DNA of 5,403 nucleotides. It comes from DATIJJ01 sp039936115. GTDB lineage: Bacteria > Pseudomonadota > Gammaproteobacteria > DSM-16500. The stretch covers positions 1 to 5,403 of the forward strand of contig JBDTIZ010000103.1 in the NCBI GenBank assembly GCA_039936115.1. Direction: 5' to 3'. Every line of letters starts with the position of its first letter. Positions within the stretch are counted from its first letter, which is position 1. Under the pieces are notes generated by a model. It was given only the letters and a program-made list of their open reading frames with translations, was not told where the DNA came from and did no database searches. Below, piece by piece: positions 1 to 5,379 of the stretch. The position numbers and the translations under genes were made by a program.

Positions 1-57
1 GGCAGACAAAAAGTCCAGACGAGTGACCTAGGATAGGCCACTCTATATTAACTGAAA

Positions 58-106
58 GTGTAAACCATGTTCCCGGACAGGTGTAAACTATGTCCCCGGT
101 TCATAC
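58..106. mobile_element. Possible IS481-family insertion sequence end (remnant)
   Basis: Two copies of a 19-bp motif, GTGTAAACyATGTyCCCGG, start at 58 and 81. They have a 23-bp period and match at 17 of 19 positions, and GTTCATAC follows at 99-106. Terminal repeats of this style (TGTAAAC-ATGT-CCGG) are familiar to me from ends of IS481-family elements. No transposase is present in the window. If the TGT end is the outer end, the body would lie to the right and has been lost; if not, it lies left of position 1. The tandem repeat is directly visible; the family assignment is from memory and uncertain. Confidence 0.4.
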
Positions 107-192
107 ACAAGCCGCGGTACGACGGCAGAGAAACGAATTATCACATTCAGAAGTATGAACTTTCCTCCACGCGCCGTCGTACCGCGGCTTGT
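107..192. repeat. 20-bp perfect inverted repeat, 46-nt spacer
   Basis: Positions 107-126 and 173-192 are exact reverse complements (left arm ACAAGCCGCGGTACGACGGC). They enclose an unrelated 46-nt spacer at 127-172. The arms are GC-rich in an AT-rich surrounding. The right arm continues into a second palindrome (180-200), and the pattern -CGTACCGCGGCTTGTCCGCGGTA- looks like a dispersed REP-like palindromic repeat. The left arm seems to be a half copy in opposite orientation. This suggests two inserted copies or a MITE-like unit rather than a terminator, since no T-run follows. Confidence 0.75.
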
Positions 193-200
193 CCGCGGTA
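180..200. repeat. GC-rich hairpin nested in the right repeat arm
   Basis: TACCGCGG (180-187) and CCGCGGTA (193-200) form a perfect 8-bp stem around the 5-nt loop CTTGT. Each arm contains the self-complementary hexamer CCGCGG. The unit, followed by TCCAG, has the look of a REP-type element present in many genomic copies. It shares bases 180-192 with the larger inverted repeat, so the two structures are mutually exclusive. No T-run follows, so it is not a classical terminator. Confidence 0.6.
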
Positions 201-245
201 TCCAGTCAACTTGGCGTCTGTTTTGATTTGTAAAAAAGAAAAGTC

Positions 246-266
246 GAACACAGGTTTGCTCCTACA
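246..266. repeat. Degenerate copy of the right-edge repeat, inverted
   Basis: GAACACAGGTTTGCTCCTACA matches the reverse complement of positions 5381-5403 at 19 of 23 aligned positions, with a 2-nt gap and two C/T differences. The motif resembles a short dispersed intergenic repeat. With only two copies visible, and one cut by the window end, chance similarity is not excluded. Confidence 0.35.
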
Positions 267-343
267 AAAACGCAGCGCTTGCACACAGAATATAAATATA
301 CATTAATAGAATATACACCCGTATAGTTTCTAGGCTATTCTAA

Positions 344-349
344 TATACT
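344..349 (+). promoter_or_regulatory. Candidate -10 box for the membrane-protein gene
   Basis: TATACT (5 of 6 to TATAAT) lies 41 nt before the start codon at 391, inside the AT-rich leader. No good -35 hexamer is seen 16-18 nt upstream, and TATTCT at 336-341 and other AT-rich hexamers nearby are alternatives, so this is weak. Confidence 0.25.
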
Positions 350-390
350 GATGAATCGCAACTCTATTCAATGTTAAAAGGAAATTTGAC

Positions 391-1122
391 ATGACAGAAG
401 CTACTTACAGTTTACCAGTGATCGATACCATTAAAACTGGTTGGGCAAAAGTTAAAGGTTCAAAATCCGCTTTTTGGGCAGCTATTGGTTTGTTATTTTT
501 GATTATTCTTGCCATGGGGTGCATGGAAGGTTTCCTTAGATGGATGGGACTACCCGTCGTAGCAGGGTTACTCTACATCATCATGATGTTCATCCAATTG
601 ATACTCGGATGGGGCATTCTTTTTATGGGCATCCAACGCGGTGCTGACCAACCGATACGTGCTGGAATGTTATTTTATGCGTTTAATGTATCTCTTGTTT
701 TGAAAATAATTGGTGTAATCATCTTGCGAATTTTGATTATTTTGCCAAGCTACGCACTACTTGTTCTCGGCGTCTTTTTACCACACATTTGGGATAATTC
801 GTCAGCTGGTTCGCTTGGCTTGATCCTTCAACTTGCAGGTATGATCCTTACAATTTATTTAGCTATTCGCATGTCCTTAAGCGCCGGCGTGGTGTTAACT
901 CGGCTTAGTAATCCGGTGGAAGCAATCAAGCTATCATTCAAAAGCACTCGATCGAATGCATGGAGCATACTTGGAATCTTAGTATTAAATATGCTAATTA
1001 TTATCATCGGCGCGATCCCTTTCGGCATTGGTTTAATCTGGGTACTACCTTATATTTTCATTACTTACGGCGTTATTTTCCAAAGATTATTTACCTCCCG
1101 CCAAACTTTACTTGTTGCTTAG
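391..1122 (+). CDS. Multi-pass inner membrane protein, function unknown
   Basis: This is a 243-residue, strongly hydrophobic protein and I do not recognise it as a named gene. A short polar N-terminus (1-26) precedes likely membrane segments near 27-45, 56-80, 101-130 (long enough for one kinked or two short helices), 143-167, 191-213 and 214-232. The loop at 171-190 reads RLSNPVEAIKLSFKSTRSNA, and the last segment carries PFGIGLIWVLPYIF. A P-EA-LS-K--R-N loop followed by paired helices ending in a Pro-Tyr is reminiscent of DUF975-like and other YciC-like integral membrane proteins, but this is impression only. No enzymatic motif or transporter signature was seen. The ATG at 391 is supported by AAAAGGAAA at 376-384, with the GGA 8 nt upstream. 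A strong terminator follows 10 nt after the stop, so it is probably a monocistronic unit. Confidence 0.85.
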   Translation: MTEATYSLPVIDTIKTGWAKVKGSKSAFWAAIGLLFLIILAMGCMEGFLRWMGLPVVAGLLYIIMMFIQLILGWGILFMGIQRGADQPIRAGMLFYAFNVSLVLKIIGVIILRILIILPSYALLVLGVFLPHIWDNSSAGSLGLILQLAGMILTIYLAIRMSLSAGVVLTRLSNPVEAIKLSFKSTRSNAWSILGILVLNMLIIIIGAIPFGIGLIWVLPYIFITYGVIFQRLFTSRQTLLVA

Positions 1123-1131
1123 CAAAAACTT

Positions 1132-1168
1132 ATCCCATCTCCAGTGTCGCTGGAGATGGGATTTTTTT
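1132..1168 (+). terminator. Rho-independent terminator after the membrane-protein gene
   Basis: A perfect 13-bp stem (1132-1144 with 1150-1162, left arm ATCCCATCTCCAG) closes a 5-nt loop TGTCG and runs into seven consecutive T residues (1162-1168). It begins 10 nt after the stop codon at 1122. It separates the membrane-protein gene from the lipoprotein gene, which therefore needs its own promoter. Confidence 0.95.
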
Positions 1169-1179
1169 AAATTAACCTT

Positions 1180-1185
1180 TATAAT
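1180..1185 (+). promoter_or_regulatory. Candidate -10 box (TATAAT) for the lipoprotein gene
   Basis: A perfect TATAAT lies 12 nt after the T-run of the preceding terminator and 44 nt before the start codon at 1230. The -35 position 16-18 nt upstream falls in the descending arm of the terminator and matches TTGACA poorly, so the promoter may be weak or activator-dependent. The position is right for the only visible start of transcription of the lipoprotein gene. Confidence 0.45.
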
Positions 1186-1219
1186 CTCGTTAAATTCGCG
1201 CAGCAGGTAGCAATAAATT

Positions 1220-1225
1220 AAAGGA
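1220..1225 (+). promoter_or_regulatory. Ribosome binding site bearing on the lipoprotein start
   Basis: AAAGGA precedes two adjacent in-frame ATG codons, at 1230 and 1233. The spacing is 4 nt to the first and 7 nt to the second, so the second ATG has the more usual spacing. The difference is one methionine in a cleaved signal peptide and has no effect on the mature protein. Confidence 0.7.
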
Positions 1226-1229
1226 TGAC

Positions 1230-2237
1230 ATGATGTTTCTAAAGCGTTCAGTTGCATTAGCTGTTTCCTTCACGCTTTTGTTAGCATCAACGGGTTGTTC
1301 CTATAATCCTTTTGCGACCAACAATCATTTAACCGGCAACCCAGCGGGAGCCGCCGCGGGCGGTATTATTGGCGGCGGTGGTGCTGCATTGTTAGGTGCG
1401 TCAAAATCAGTCATTCTGGGAACTGGTATTCTAGGCGCGGCGATTGGTTACTATGTGACAACTTTAAATTTTGATGCGGGCGGCGTTAGACAAGTGGGAG
1501 GACAAGTTTATACACTTGGCGACTATGTCACGATTGAAATTCCAACCGATCAAATATTCGATGATAATTCTTCAGAACTTTTACCCGAAGCATATCCTGT
1601 TTTACAAAGCGCCGTCGAAGTACTGGAACGTTTTCCTGATAGCAATATCATGGTCTCAGGCAACACCAGCGGATTTGGCACGAGACGCTTTGAACTCAAA
1701 TTATCCGAAGCACGTGCGCAAAAAGTGGCTGCATTTTTATGGGCGAATGGTGTAAAAAGCTTTAAATCAACCGATACGATGTTGCTGCAGCATCGTAAAT
1801 TAATTTATGTCGGGTACGGCGATTATTTCCCGATCGCAAACAATATTCGAGCGAGTGGTATTCGCGCTAACAGCCGGATTCAGATCACGGCCTTTCCTTC
1901 CAAAGACGATCTGCACTTAAGCAAATGTGAAAAAGTATTTGCTAACATTGGTGAATCAAACGATGCGCCAATTGATAACCAACCCAATGTAAGCGAAGCC
2001 TTCAAAGGCGATTTATTGCCTAATACAGAATCCGCAAAACCCGGCGACAGTTTTAGCGAAGTTGCTCCTTACACAGCCGATGCGCCGCCAAAAGAACGTG
2101 GTTATTTTCCAGAATCTGGAGCGCTCAGAAACGATGGTAATACTGAGAAAAATTACAGAAGCGGTTCAAGCACAGTCCAAACATATGACGGCGGCAGTGT
2201 GGTAAAACAAGGCGGCAGAACAGTATATAAAGACTGA
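1230..2237 (+). CDS. OmpA/MotB-domain outer membrane lipoprotein
   Basis: A 335-residue predicted lipoprotein that probably anchors in the outer membrane and contacts peptidoglycan. A signal peptide (KR followed by a hydrophobic stretch) ends in ASTGC with lipidated Cys23; Ser24 at +2 favours outer-membrane sorting. The -3 residue is Ser, which is atypical but allowed. Residues 39-75 form a glycine-rich hydrophobic, glycine-zipper-like segment. Residues 93-222 match an OmpA C-terminal domain: IFDDNSSELLPEA (109-121), then GNTSGFG (144-150), LSEARA (158-163) and NSRIQI (214-219). In the family motif GHTDxxGxxxxNxxLSxxRA the aspartate that contacts diaminopimelate is replaced here by Ser147 and the Asn by Glu155, while Arg162 is kept. 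The tail after 223 is polar, Gly/Ser/Pro-rich and probably disordered. The last 28 codons overlap the 3' end of waaC on the other strand. A Dot/Icm-type lipoprotein (IcmN/DotK also has an OmpA-like domain) was considered, but no secretion genes are nearby. The start could equally be 1233. Confidence 0.88.
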   Translation: MMFLKRSVALAVSFTLLLASTGCSYNPFATNNHLTGNPAGAAAGGIIGGGGAALLGASKSVILGTGILGAAIGYYVTTLNFDAGGVRQVGGQVYTLGDYVTIEIPTDQIFDDNSSELLPEAYPVLQSAVEVLERFPDSNIMVSGNTSGFGTRRFELKLSEARAQKVAAFLWANGVKSFKSTDTMLLQHRKLIYVGYGDYFPIANNIRASGIRANSRIQITAFPSKDDLHLSKCEKVFANIGESNDAPIDNQPNVSEAFKGDLLPNTESAKPGDSFSEVAPYTADAPPKERGYFPESGALRNDGNTEKNYRSGSSTVQTYDGGSVVKQGGRTVYKD

Positions 2238-3178
2238 TCATCGCGATAAGTGCACTTACGACTAAAACAAGGTGCGCAAGAAAACTTTGCCGATAAATGA
2301 ACCTGTGATTCACCCAATGCGCCGGTTAATTCAGCATCTGTCGGCCCATACAGTGAAATCGTCGGGACATTAAGCGCCGCGGCCAAATGCCCCAACCCAG
2401 TATCCACTGCCACAATCGCTTTTGCTCCCGCTAATATGTTTGCAATCTCAACCAATCCAGATCGCGGCAACACTTCCGCTGACGGACAATTGGCTGCAAT
2501 CCGTTCTGCGCGAATTTTTTCGCTAGAATTTCCCCATGGCAACTTAATTGCATAACCTTTTTCACTCGCCTTATTCGCAAGTTGCAACCAATATTCTTCC
2601 GGCCAATGCTTGGTGTCCCAGGTCGTGCCATGCAAAAACACTAGATATTTTTCTACGCTTAATTCATTTTGAAAACGAGCGCGATCAATACCATAATCAG
2701 GCACCGTTGTTGGCAATGCAATTCCAAGCACTTGACTAAATAAACTGCGTACGCGTTTTATTGCATGATGATCCCAATTAATAGGATAAGTGCGCTGATA
2801 AAACAATGCCGCTAATGATTCACGCGCAGAACGTCTGTTCATCCCACAACGAGGGCCTTTAGCCAGCAAAGTAAGCCAAGCACTTTTAAACAAACCTTGT
2901 GCATCAAGAATTAAATCATATTTTTCGTGACGCAACGTGTTGCGTAATTGCCGCAACTCTCGAATCGTTTGCAGAGAAAATATATTTTTACGCCAACGAC
3001 GGATAGCAACAGGAATGACTTTATCGACTAAGGGATGCCAACGTGGAATTTCTGCAAAATTTTCTTCAACAATCCAGTCAAAACGAATCGAGGGAAATAC
3101 ACGCCCCGCATCTGTTAAGGCGGGCAAGGTGTGAATAACATCACCCATTGATGAAGTTTTAATAATCAGAACACGCAT
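2153..3178 (-). CDS. waaC: LPS heptosyltransferase I (WaaC/RfaC)
   Basis: This GT9-family enzyme transfers L-glycero-D-manno-heptose from ADP-heptose to Kdo2-lipid A at the cytoplasmic face of the inner membrane. The N-terminus MRVLIIKTSSMGDVIHTLPA is near-identical to E. coli RfaC, as are FDWIVEE and VIPVAIRRWRK. Counting from this Met, Asp13 (general base in E. coli), Lys190 in DTKHWPEEYW, Glu220 in LPWGNSSE, and Asp259/His264 in VDTGLGHLAAAL match the known active-site positions. The protein has 341 residues against 319 in E. coli. The extra length is a C-terminal cysteine region, C301-x2-C304-x4-C309-x14-C324, ending in a PPCF-TLPP--VW-L tail typical of non-enteric homologues. I chose the ATG at 3178 because homology begins there and it shares one base with the waaF stop (TAATG); a GTG at 3190 would add only MGEL. 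The 3' end overlaps the convergent lipoprotein gene by 85 bp, and no terminator is visible downstream. Confidence 0.96.
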   Translation of the reverse strand: MRVLIIKTSSMGDVIHTLPALTDAGRVFPSIRFDWIVEENFAEIPRWHPLVDKVIPVAIRRWRKNIFSLQTIRELRQLRNTLRHEKYDLILDAQGLFKSAWLTLLAKGPRCGMNRRSARESLAALFYQRTYPINWDHHAIKRVRSLFSQVLGIALPTTVPDYGIDRARFQNELSVEKYLVFLHGTTWDTKHWPEEYWLQLANKASEKGYAIKLPWGNSSEKIRAERIAANCPSAEVLPRSGLVEIANILAGAKAIVAVDTGLGHLAAALNVPTISLYGPTDAELTGALGESQVHLSAKFSCAPCFSRKCTYRDDQSLYTVLPPCFTTLPPSYVWTVLEPLL

Positions 3179-3187
3179 TAGCTCACC
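3176..3187 (-). promoter_or_regulatory. waaF-waaC stop/start overlap (TAATG), translational coupling
   Basis: On the minus strand the waaF stop TAA (3180-3178) and the waaC start ATG (3178-3176) share base 3178. A weak Shine-Dalgarno-like GGTGAG (3187-3182) lies only 3 nt before the ATG. Such an arrangement usually means that ribosomes finishing waaF restart on waaC, which would keep the two heptosyltransferases in fixed proportion. Confidence 0.75.
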
Positions 3188-4200
3188 CACTCAGCCATTG
3201 CGGTTACAATTTTTTCAGCTTTCAGTTCACGCATACAACGATGGTGTTTCAATGGACAAACACGCTGAAAACACGGCTGACAATCTAATGATAAACTCAA
3301 CACTTTAGATTCTTTGTGTAGCGGTGGTGTAAATGCAGCGCTGGTTGGACCATAAACTGCAACCAATGGTTTTTGTAATGCAGCAGCAATATGCATTAAA
3401 CCAGAATCGTTGCTAACAACAGCGCTTGCAAGAGACAATAAATCAACTGCTTCTTCCAGCCGCGTTTTTCCAGCGAGATCCACACAGCGTTGTTGTGTCA
3501 GTTGCATAATTTTTTCAGTGACAGGCTGATCTTTTAAAGAACCAAACAACCATACTTGCCAACCCGCTGCTAATTTTTCATTTGCAACCTCAGCATAATA
3601 TTCTTCAGGCCAACGCTTGGCGGGACCAAATTCGGCGCCGGGACATAATGCTAAAATAGGTTGTTCGGTTTGAATAAGGTGGTGATTCTTTAACGCAAGG
3701 TCACGCGTTTGCATGGAAATATCTAATTGAGGCAAAGGATATTCATCGGGCAGCATTTGATTTGCTGGCAATCCTAACGCCATGTATTGCTCAATCATCA
3801 AAGGATAACGTGTTTTATCCAGTACGCGAATATCATTTAAAAGACCATAACGCATCTCCCCCCGCCAACCGGTGCGAACTGGAATATTGGCAAACCAAGG
3901 AATCAAAGCGGATTTAAATGAATTGGGTAACACAATGGCTTGTTGATAGCTTTTTTCGCGGAGACTTTTACCCAGTTTGAAGCGCTGATTTAATCCGAAC
4001 TTGCCATGCCCTAACGGCATCACAATCGCGTCTGTCACGTCAGGCATACGCGCAAGCAATGGCAAACTCCAGCTGGGAGCTAAGACATCTATAATCACAT
4101 TGGGGTCGCGTTGTTTTAGTAATTTGAATAAACATTGCGCCATGACCATATCACCGACCCAGGCGGGGCCGATAACTAATATTTTGTTTTTACTTATCAT
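3178..4200 (-). CDS. waaF: LPS heptosyltransferase II (WaaF/RfaF)
   Basis: This GT9-family enzyme adds the second heptose of the LPS inner core, using ADP-heptose, at the cytoplasmic face of the inner membrane. It has 340 residues, close to the E. coli length. Hallmarks in order: ILVIGPAWVGDM (7-18) with the catalytic-type Asp17; MPLGHG (61-66); VLPNSFKSALIP (90-101); RTGWRGEMRYGLLND (109-123); CPGAEFGPAKRWP (186-198) with Lys195; and SNDSGLMHIAAAL (263-275) with Asp265. A C-terminal cluster, C307-x2-C310-x4-C315-x6-C322, replaces the cysteine-free segment of the E. coli protein and parallels the cluster in WaaC. The ATG at 4200 is the only start near the conserved N-terminus. It overlaps the last 11 nt of the zinc-finger gene and has only a weak AAAAG upstream, so coupled translation is likely. 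The gene order waaF then waaC is the common one. Confidence 0.97.
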   Translation of the reverse strand: MISKNKILVIGPAWVGDMVMAQCLFKLLKQRDPNVIIDVLAPSWSLPLLARMPDVTDAIVMPLGHGKFGLNQRFKLGKSLREKSYQQAIVLPNSFKSALIPWFANIPVRTGWRGEMRYGLLNDIRVLDKTRYPLMIEQYMALGLPANQMLPDEYPLPQLDISMQTRDLALKNHHLIQTEQPILALCPGAEFGPAKRWPEEYYAEVANEKLAAGWQVWLFGSLKDQPVTEKIMQLTQQRCVDLAGKTRLEEAVDLLSLASAVVSNDSGLMHIAAALQKPLVAVYGPTSAAFTPPLHKESKVLSLSLDCQPCFQRVCPLKHHRCMRELKAEKIVTAMAEWVS

Positions 4201-4387
4201 CTTTTAAAACGAACTCCGCCCCGCAGTAAGGGCATATCACCTTGCCCGCTTCTTCAATAGGTAAATACACGCGTGGATGCGCATCCCAGACGCGCATATC
4301 TCTTGGGGGGCAAGACAATGGCAAATCAGCGCGAGTCACGTCGTAATGTCGTTTCGTACACGCTTCTTTTGTTGGCTCTGTTTGCAT
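4190..4387 (-). CDS. CHCC-type zinc-finger protein (zf-CHCC family)
   Basis: A 65-residue small cytosolic protein. VTRADLPLSCPP (17-28), HPRVYLPIEE (37-46) and ICPYCGAEFVLKDD (51-64) match the CHCC zinc-finger family, whose eukaryotic relative is the complex I subunit NDUFS6. The expected zinc ligands Cys26, His37, Cys52 and Cys55 are all present, so the protein looks intact. Its biochemical role in bacteria is not known to me. I recall such small zinc-finger genes directly upstream of waaF in other gammaproteobacteria such as Pseudomonas, which would support a conserved neighbourhood rather than chance. The ATG at 4387 has GAGGTAGG just upstream. The gene lies 21 nt after the epimerase stop and overlaps waaF by 11 nt, so it is co-transcribed with both. 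Confidence 0.92.
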   Translation of the reverse strand: MQTEPTKEACTKRHYDVTRADLPLSCPPRDMRVWDAHPRVYLPIEEAGKVICPYCGAEFVLKDDK

Positions 4388-4408
4388 AACCTACCTCATA
4401 TGTGGGGA

Positions 4409-5338
4409 TCAATTGTACACTATCTTGAGCAATGAATGAATTCCTTGCTCAAGACTGGTTGAATCACGGAACCCCAGCTCTTTTGCGGCTTTATCGATTT
4501 TAGCATATGACTGGGCGATATCGCCGATTCGAGCGGCTGCATAATCAACCTGTGCCAACTTGCCGCCTACCAATTCGATATAACTCACTAGATTGCGCAA
4601 AGTTTCAGGCACGCCGGTTGCGATATTAAGAACTCCACAATAACTGCTTTGCAGTGCTAACAGATTGGCTTTGGCGATATCAGCGACATAAATAAAATCT
4701 CGTGATTGCATCCCATCCCCAAAAATTGTAATGGGTTTTTCTTTTCGATAGCATTCAATAAATTTAGAAATAACACCCGCATAGGGCGAATTTGGATCTT
4801 GGCGTGGACCGTAAACATTAAAATACCGCAGACCTAAACTTTTAACGCCAAACAACCCAGCATACAATTCAGCGTATCGCTCAACATTGGCTTTTTCCAA
4901 GGCATAAGGTGATAACACCGCGGATGACAAAGGCCGTTCATCGCTACAAGGCAACGGCGTCTCTGCGCCATAAACTGCAGCACTCGATGCATAGACTAAA
5001 CGAATTGGACGTTTGAGAACGCGAATCGCTTGAACCACCTGCAAAAACCCTTGCAAATTAACCCGCATCGATTCAATTGGATTTTCAATCGATTTTGGCA
5101 CAGAAGGTATTGCCGCCAAATGTAACACTGCATCACAACGATTTATTTCGACTAATAGCGCTGAATAATCTAAAACGTCTTGTTGAACAAATTTAAGCTG
5201 TGGATGCGCCAAGTTAATATGCGTTAAATCTCCCGACAGCAGATTATCAAACACGACAACTTGCATCCCGTTTGCTAAAAGCAAATCAACTGTGTGTGAA
5301 CCAATAAATCCTGCCCCGCCGGTAACTAATATTCGCAT
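4409..5338 (-). CDS. NAD-dependent nucleotide-sugar epimerase (extended SDR, GalE-like)
   Basis: A 309-residue extended short-chain dehydrogenase/reductase, complete at both ends. The N-terminal Rossmann motif is TGGAGFIGSH (6-15), followed by acidic Asp31 in VFDN, which favours NAD over NADP. HLAAIPSVPKS (73-83), YASSAAVYG (116-124, with Ser118/Ser119) and the catalytic Y145-x3-K149 in SPYALEK follow. RYFNVYGPRQDPNSPYAGVI (171-190) and FGDGMQSRDFIYVAD (206-220) are typical of UDP-hexose 4-epimerases, including the UDP-GlcNAc-using WbpP/Gne type, and RIGDI-S-A (270 region) supports sugar-nucleotide binding. The substrate cannot be fixed from sequence: UDP-Glc/Gal, UDP-GlcNAc/GalNAc or a dehydratase activity are possible. 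It is not HldD, despite sitting where hldD sits in E. coli. The ATG at 5338 is preceded by AGGAAAG with good spacing. It is likely the first gene seen of the LPS operon. Confidence 0.93.
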   Translation of the reverse strand: MRILVTGGAGFIGSHTVDLLLANGMQVVVFDNLLSGDLTHINLAHPQLKFVQQDVLDYSALLVEINRCDAVLHLAAIPSVPKSIENPIESMRVNLQGFLQVVQAIRVLKRPIRLVYASSAAVYGAETPLPCSDERPLSSAVLSPYALEKANVERYAELYAGLFGVKSLGLRYFNVYGPRQDPNSPYAGVISKFIECYRKEKPITIFGDGMQSRDFIYVADIAKANLLALQSSYCGVLNIATGVPETLRNLVSYIELVGGKLAQVDYAAARIGDIAQSYAKIDKAAKELGFRDSTSLEQGIHSLLKIVYN

Positions 5339-5379
5339 AGTTGCTTTCCTGTTCCACAGCCTCCTCTTCCAAATCCACC

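Larger units (their letters stand above)
1..390. other. Gene-free left flank with repeat remnants and leader
   Basis: No convincing protein-coding gene was found in these 390 bases. Positions 1-57 show only short interrupted frames and could be the flank or tail of a decayed insertion sequence. Positions 58-106 carry a tandem motif resembling an IS481-type end, and 107-200 carry a GC-rich inverted repeat with an internal hairpin. Positions 246-266 resemble a repeat at the right end of the window. From about 285 to 350 the DNA is very AT-rich and probably holds the promoter of the membrane-protein gene that starts at 391. A 79-codon open frame at 67-306 crosses both repeats, has no ribosome binding site and resembles no protein I know, so it is not called a gene. 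Confidence 0.7.

Noticed and set aside
99..160. 8-bp inverted pair GTTCATAC (99-106) and GTATGAAC (153-160)
   Set aside because: It is short, does not extend, and would cross the stronger 20-bp inverted repeat; most likely chance, though it could be a trace of rearrangement.
107..200. CRISPR array or transcription terminator
   Set aside because: There is one inverted pair with no series of equal repeats and spacers, and no T-run follows either stem.
67..306. Open reading frame of 79 codons on the plus strand
   Set aside because: It runs through the tandem motif and both arms of the inverted repeat, lacks a ribosome binding site and has no protein-like composition.
960..1175. Frame overlapping the end of the membrane-protein gene
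   Set aside because: It is a shadow in another frame that crosses the terminator stem; no start signal or recognisable product.
2108..2147. Small hairpins (TCCAG-AAT-CTGGA and CTCAG...CTGAG) as a waaC terminator
   Set aside because: Stems are only 5 bp and, read on the minus strand, no T-run follows them; they lie within the lipoprotein coding sequence.
1230..2237. Identification of the lipoprotein as the Dot/Icm component IcmN/DotK
   Set aside because: Only the lipoprotein plus OmpA-domain layout is shared; the protein is much longer and no dot/icm genes are in the window.
2125..2313. Minus-strand 62-codon frame across the lipoprotein/waaC junction
   Set aside because: It overlaps two well-supported genes in another frame and resembles nothing; a chance frame.
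3179..3190. Upstream GTG start for waaC, adding MGEL
   Set aside because: Family homology begins exactly at the ATG at 3178, which also makes the standard TAATG coupling with waaF.
4409..5338. Identification of the epimerase as HldD
   Set aside because: Length and position fit, but the motifs around the active site are of the GalE/WbpP type, not the HldD type.
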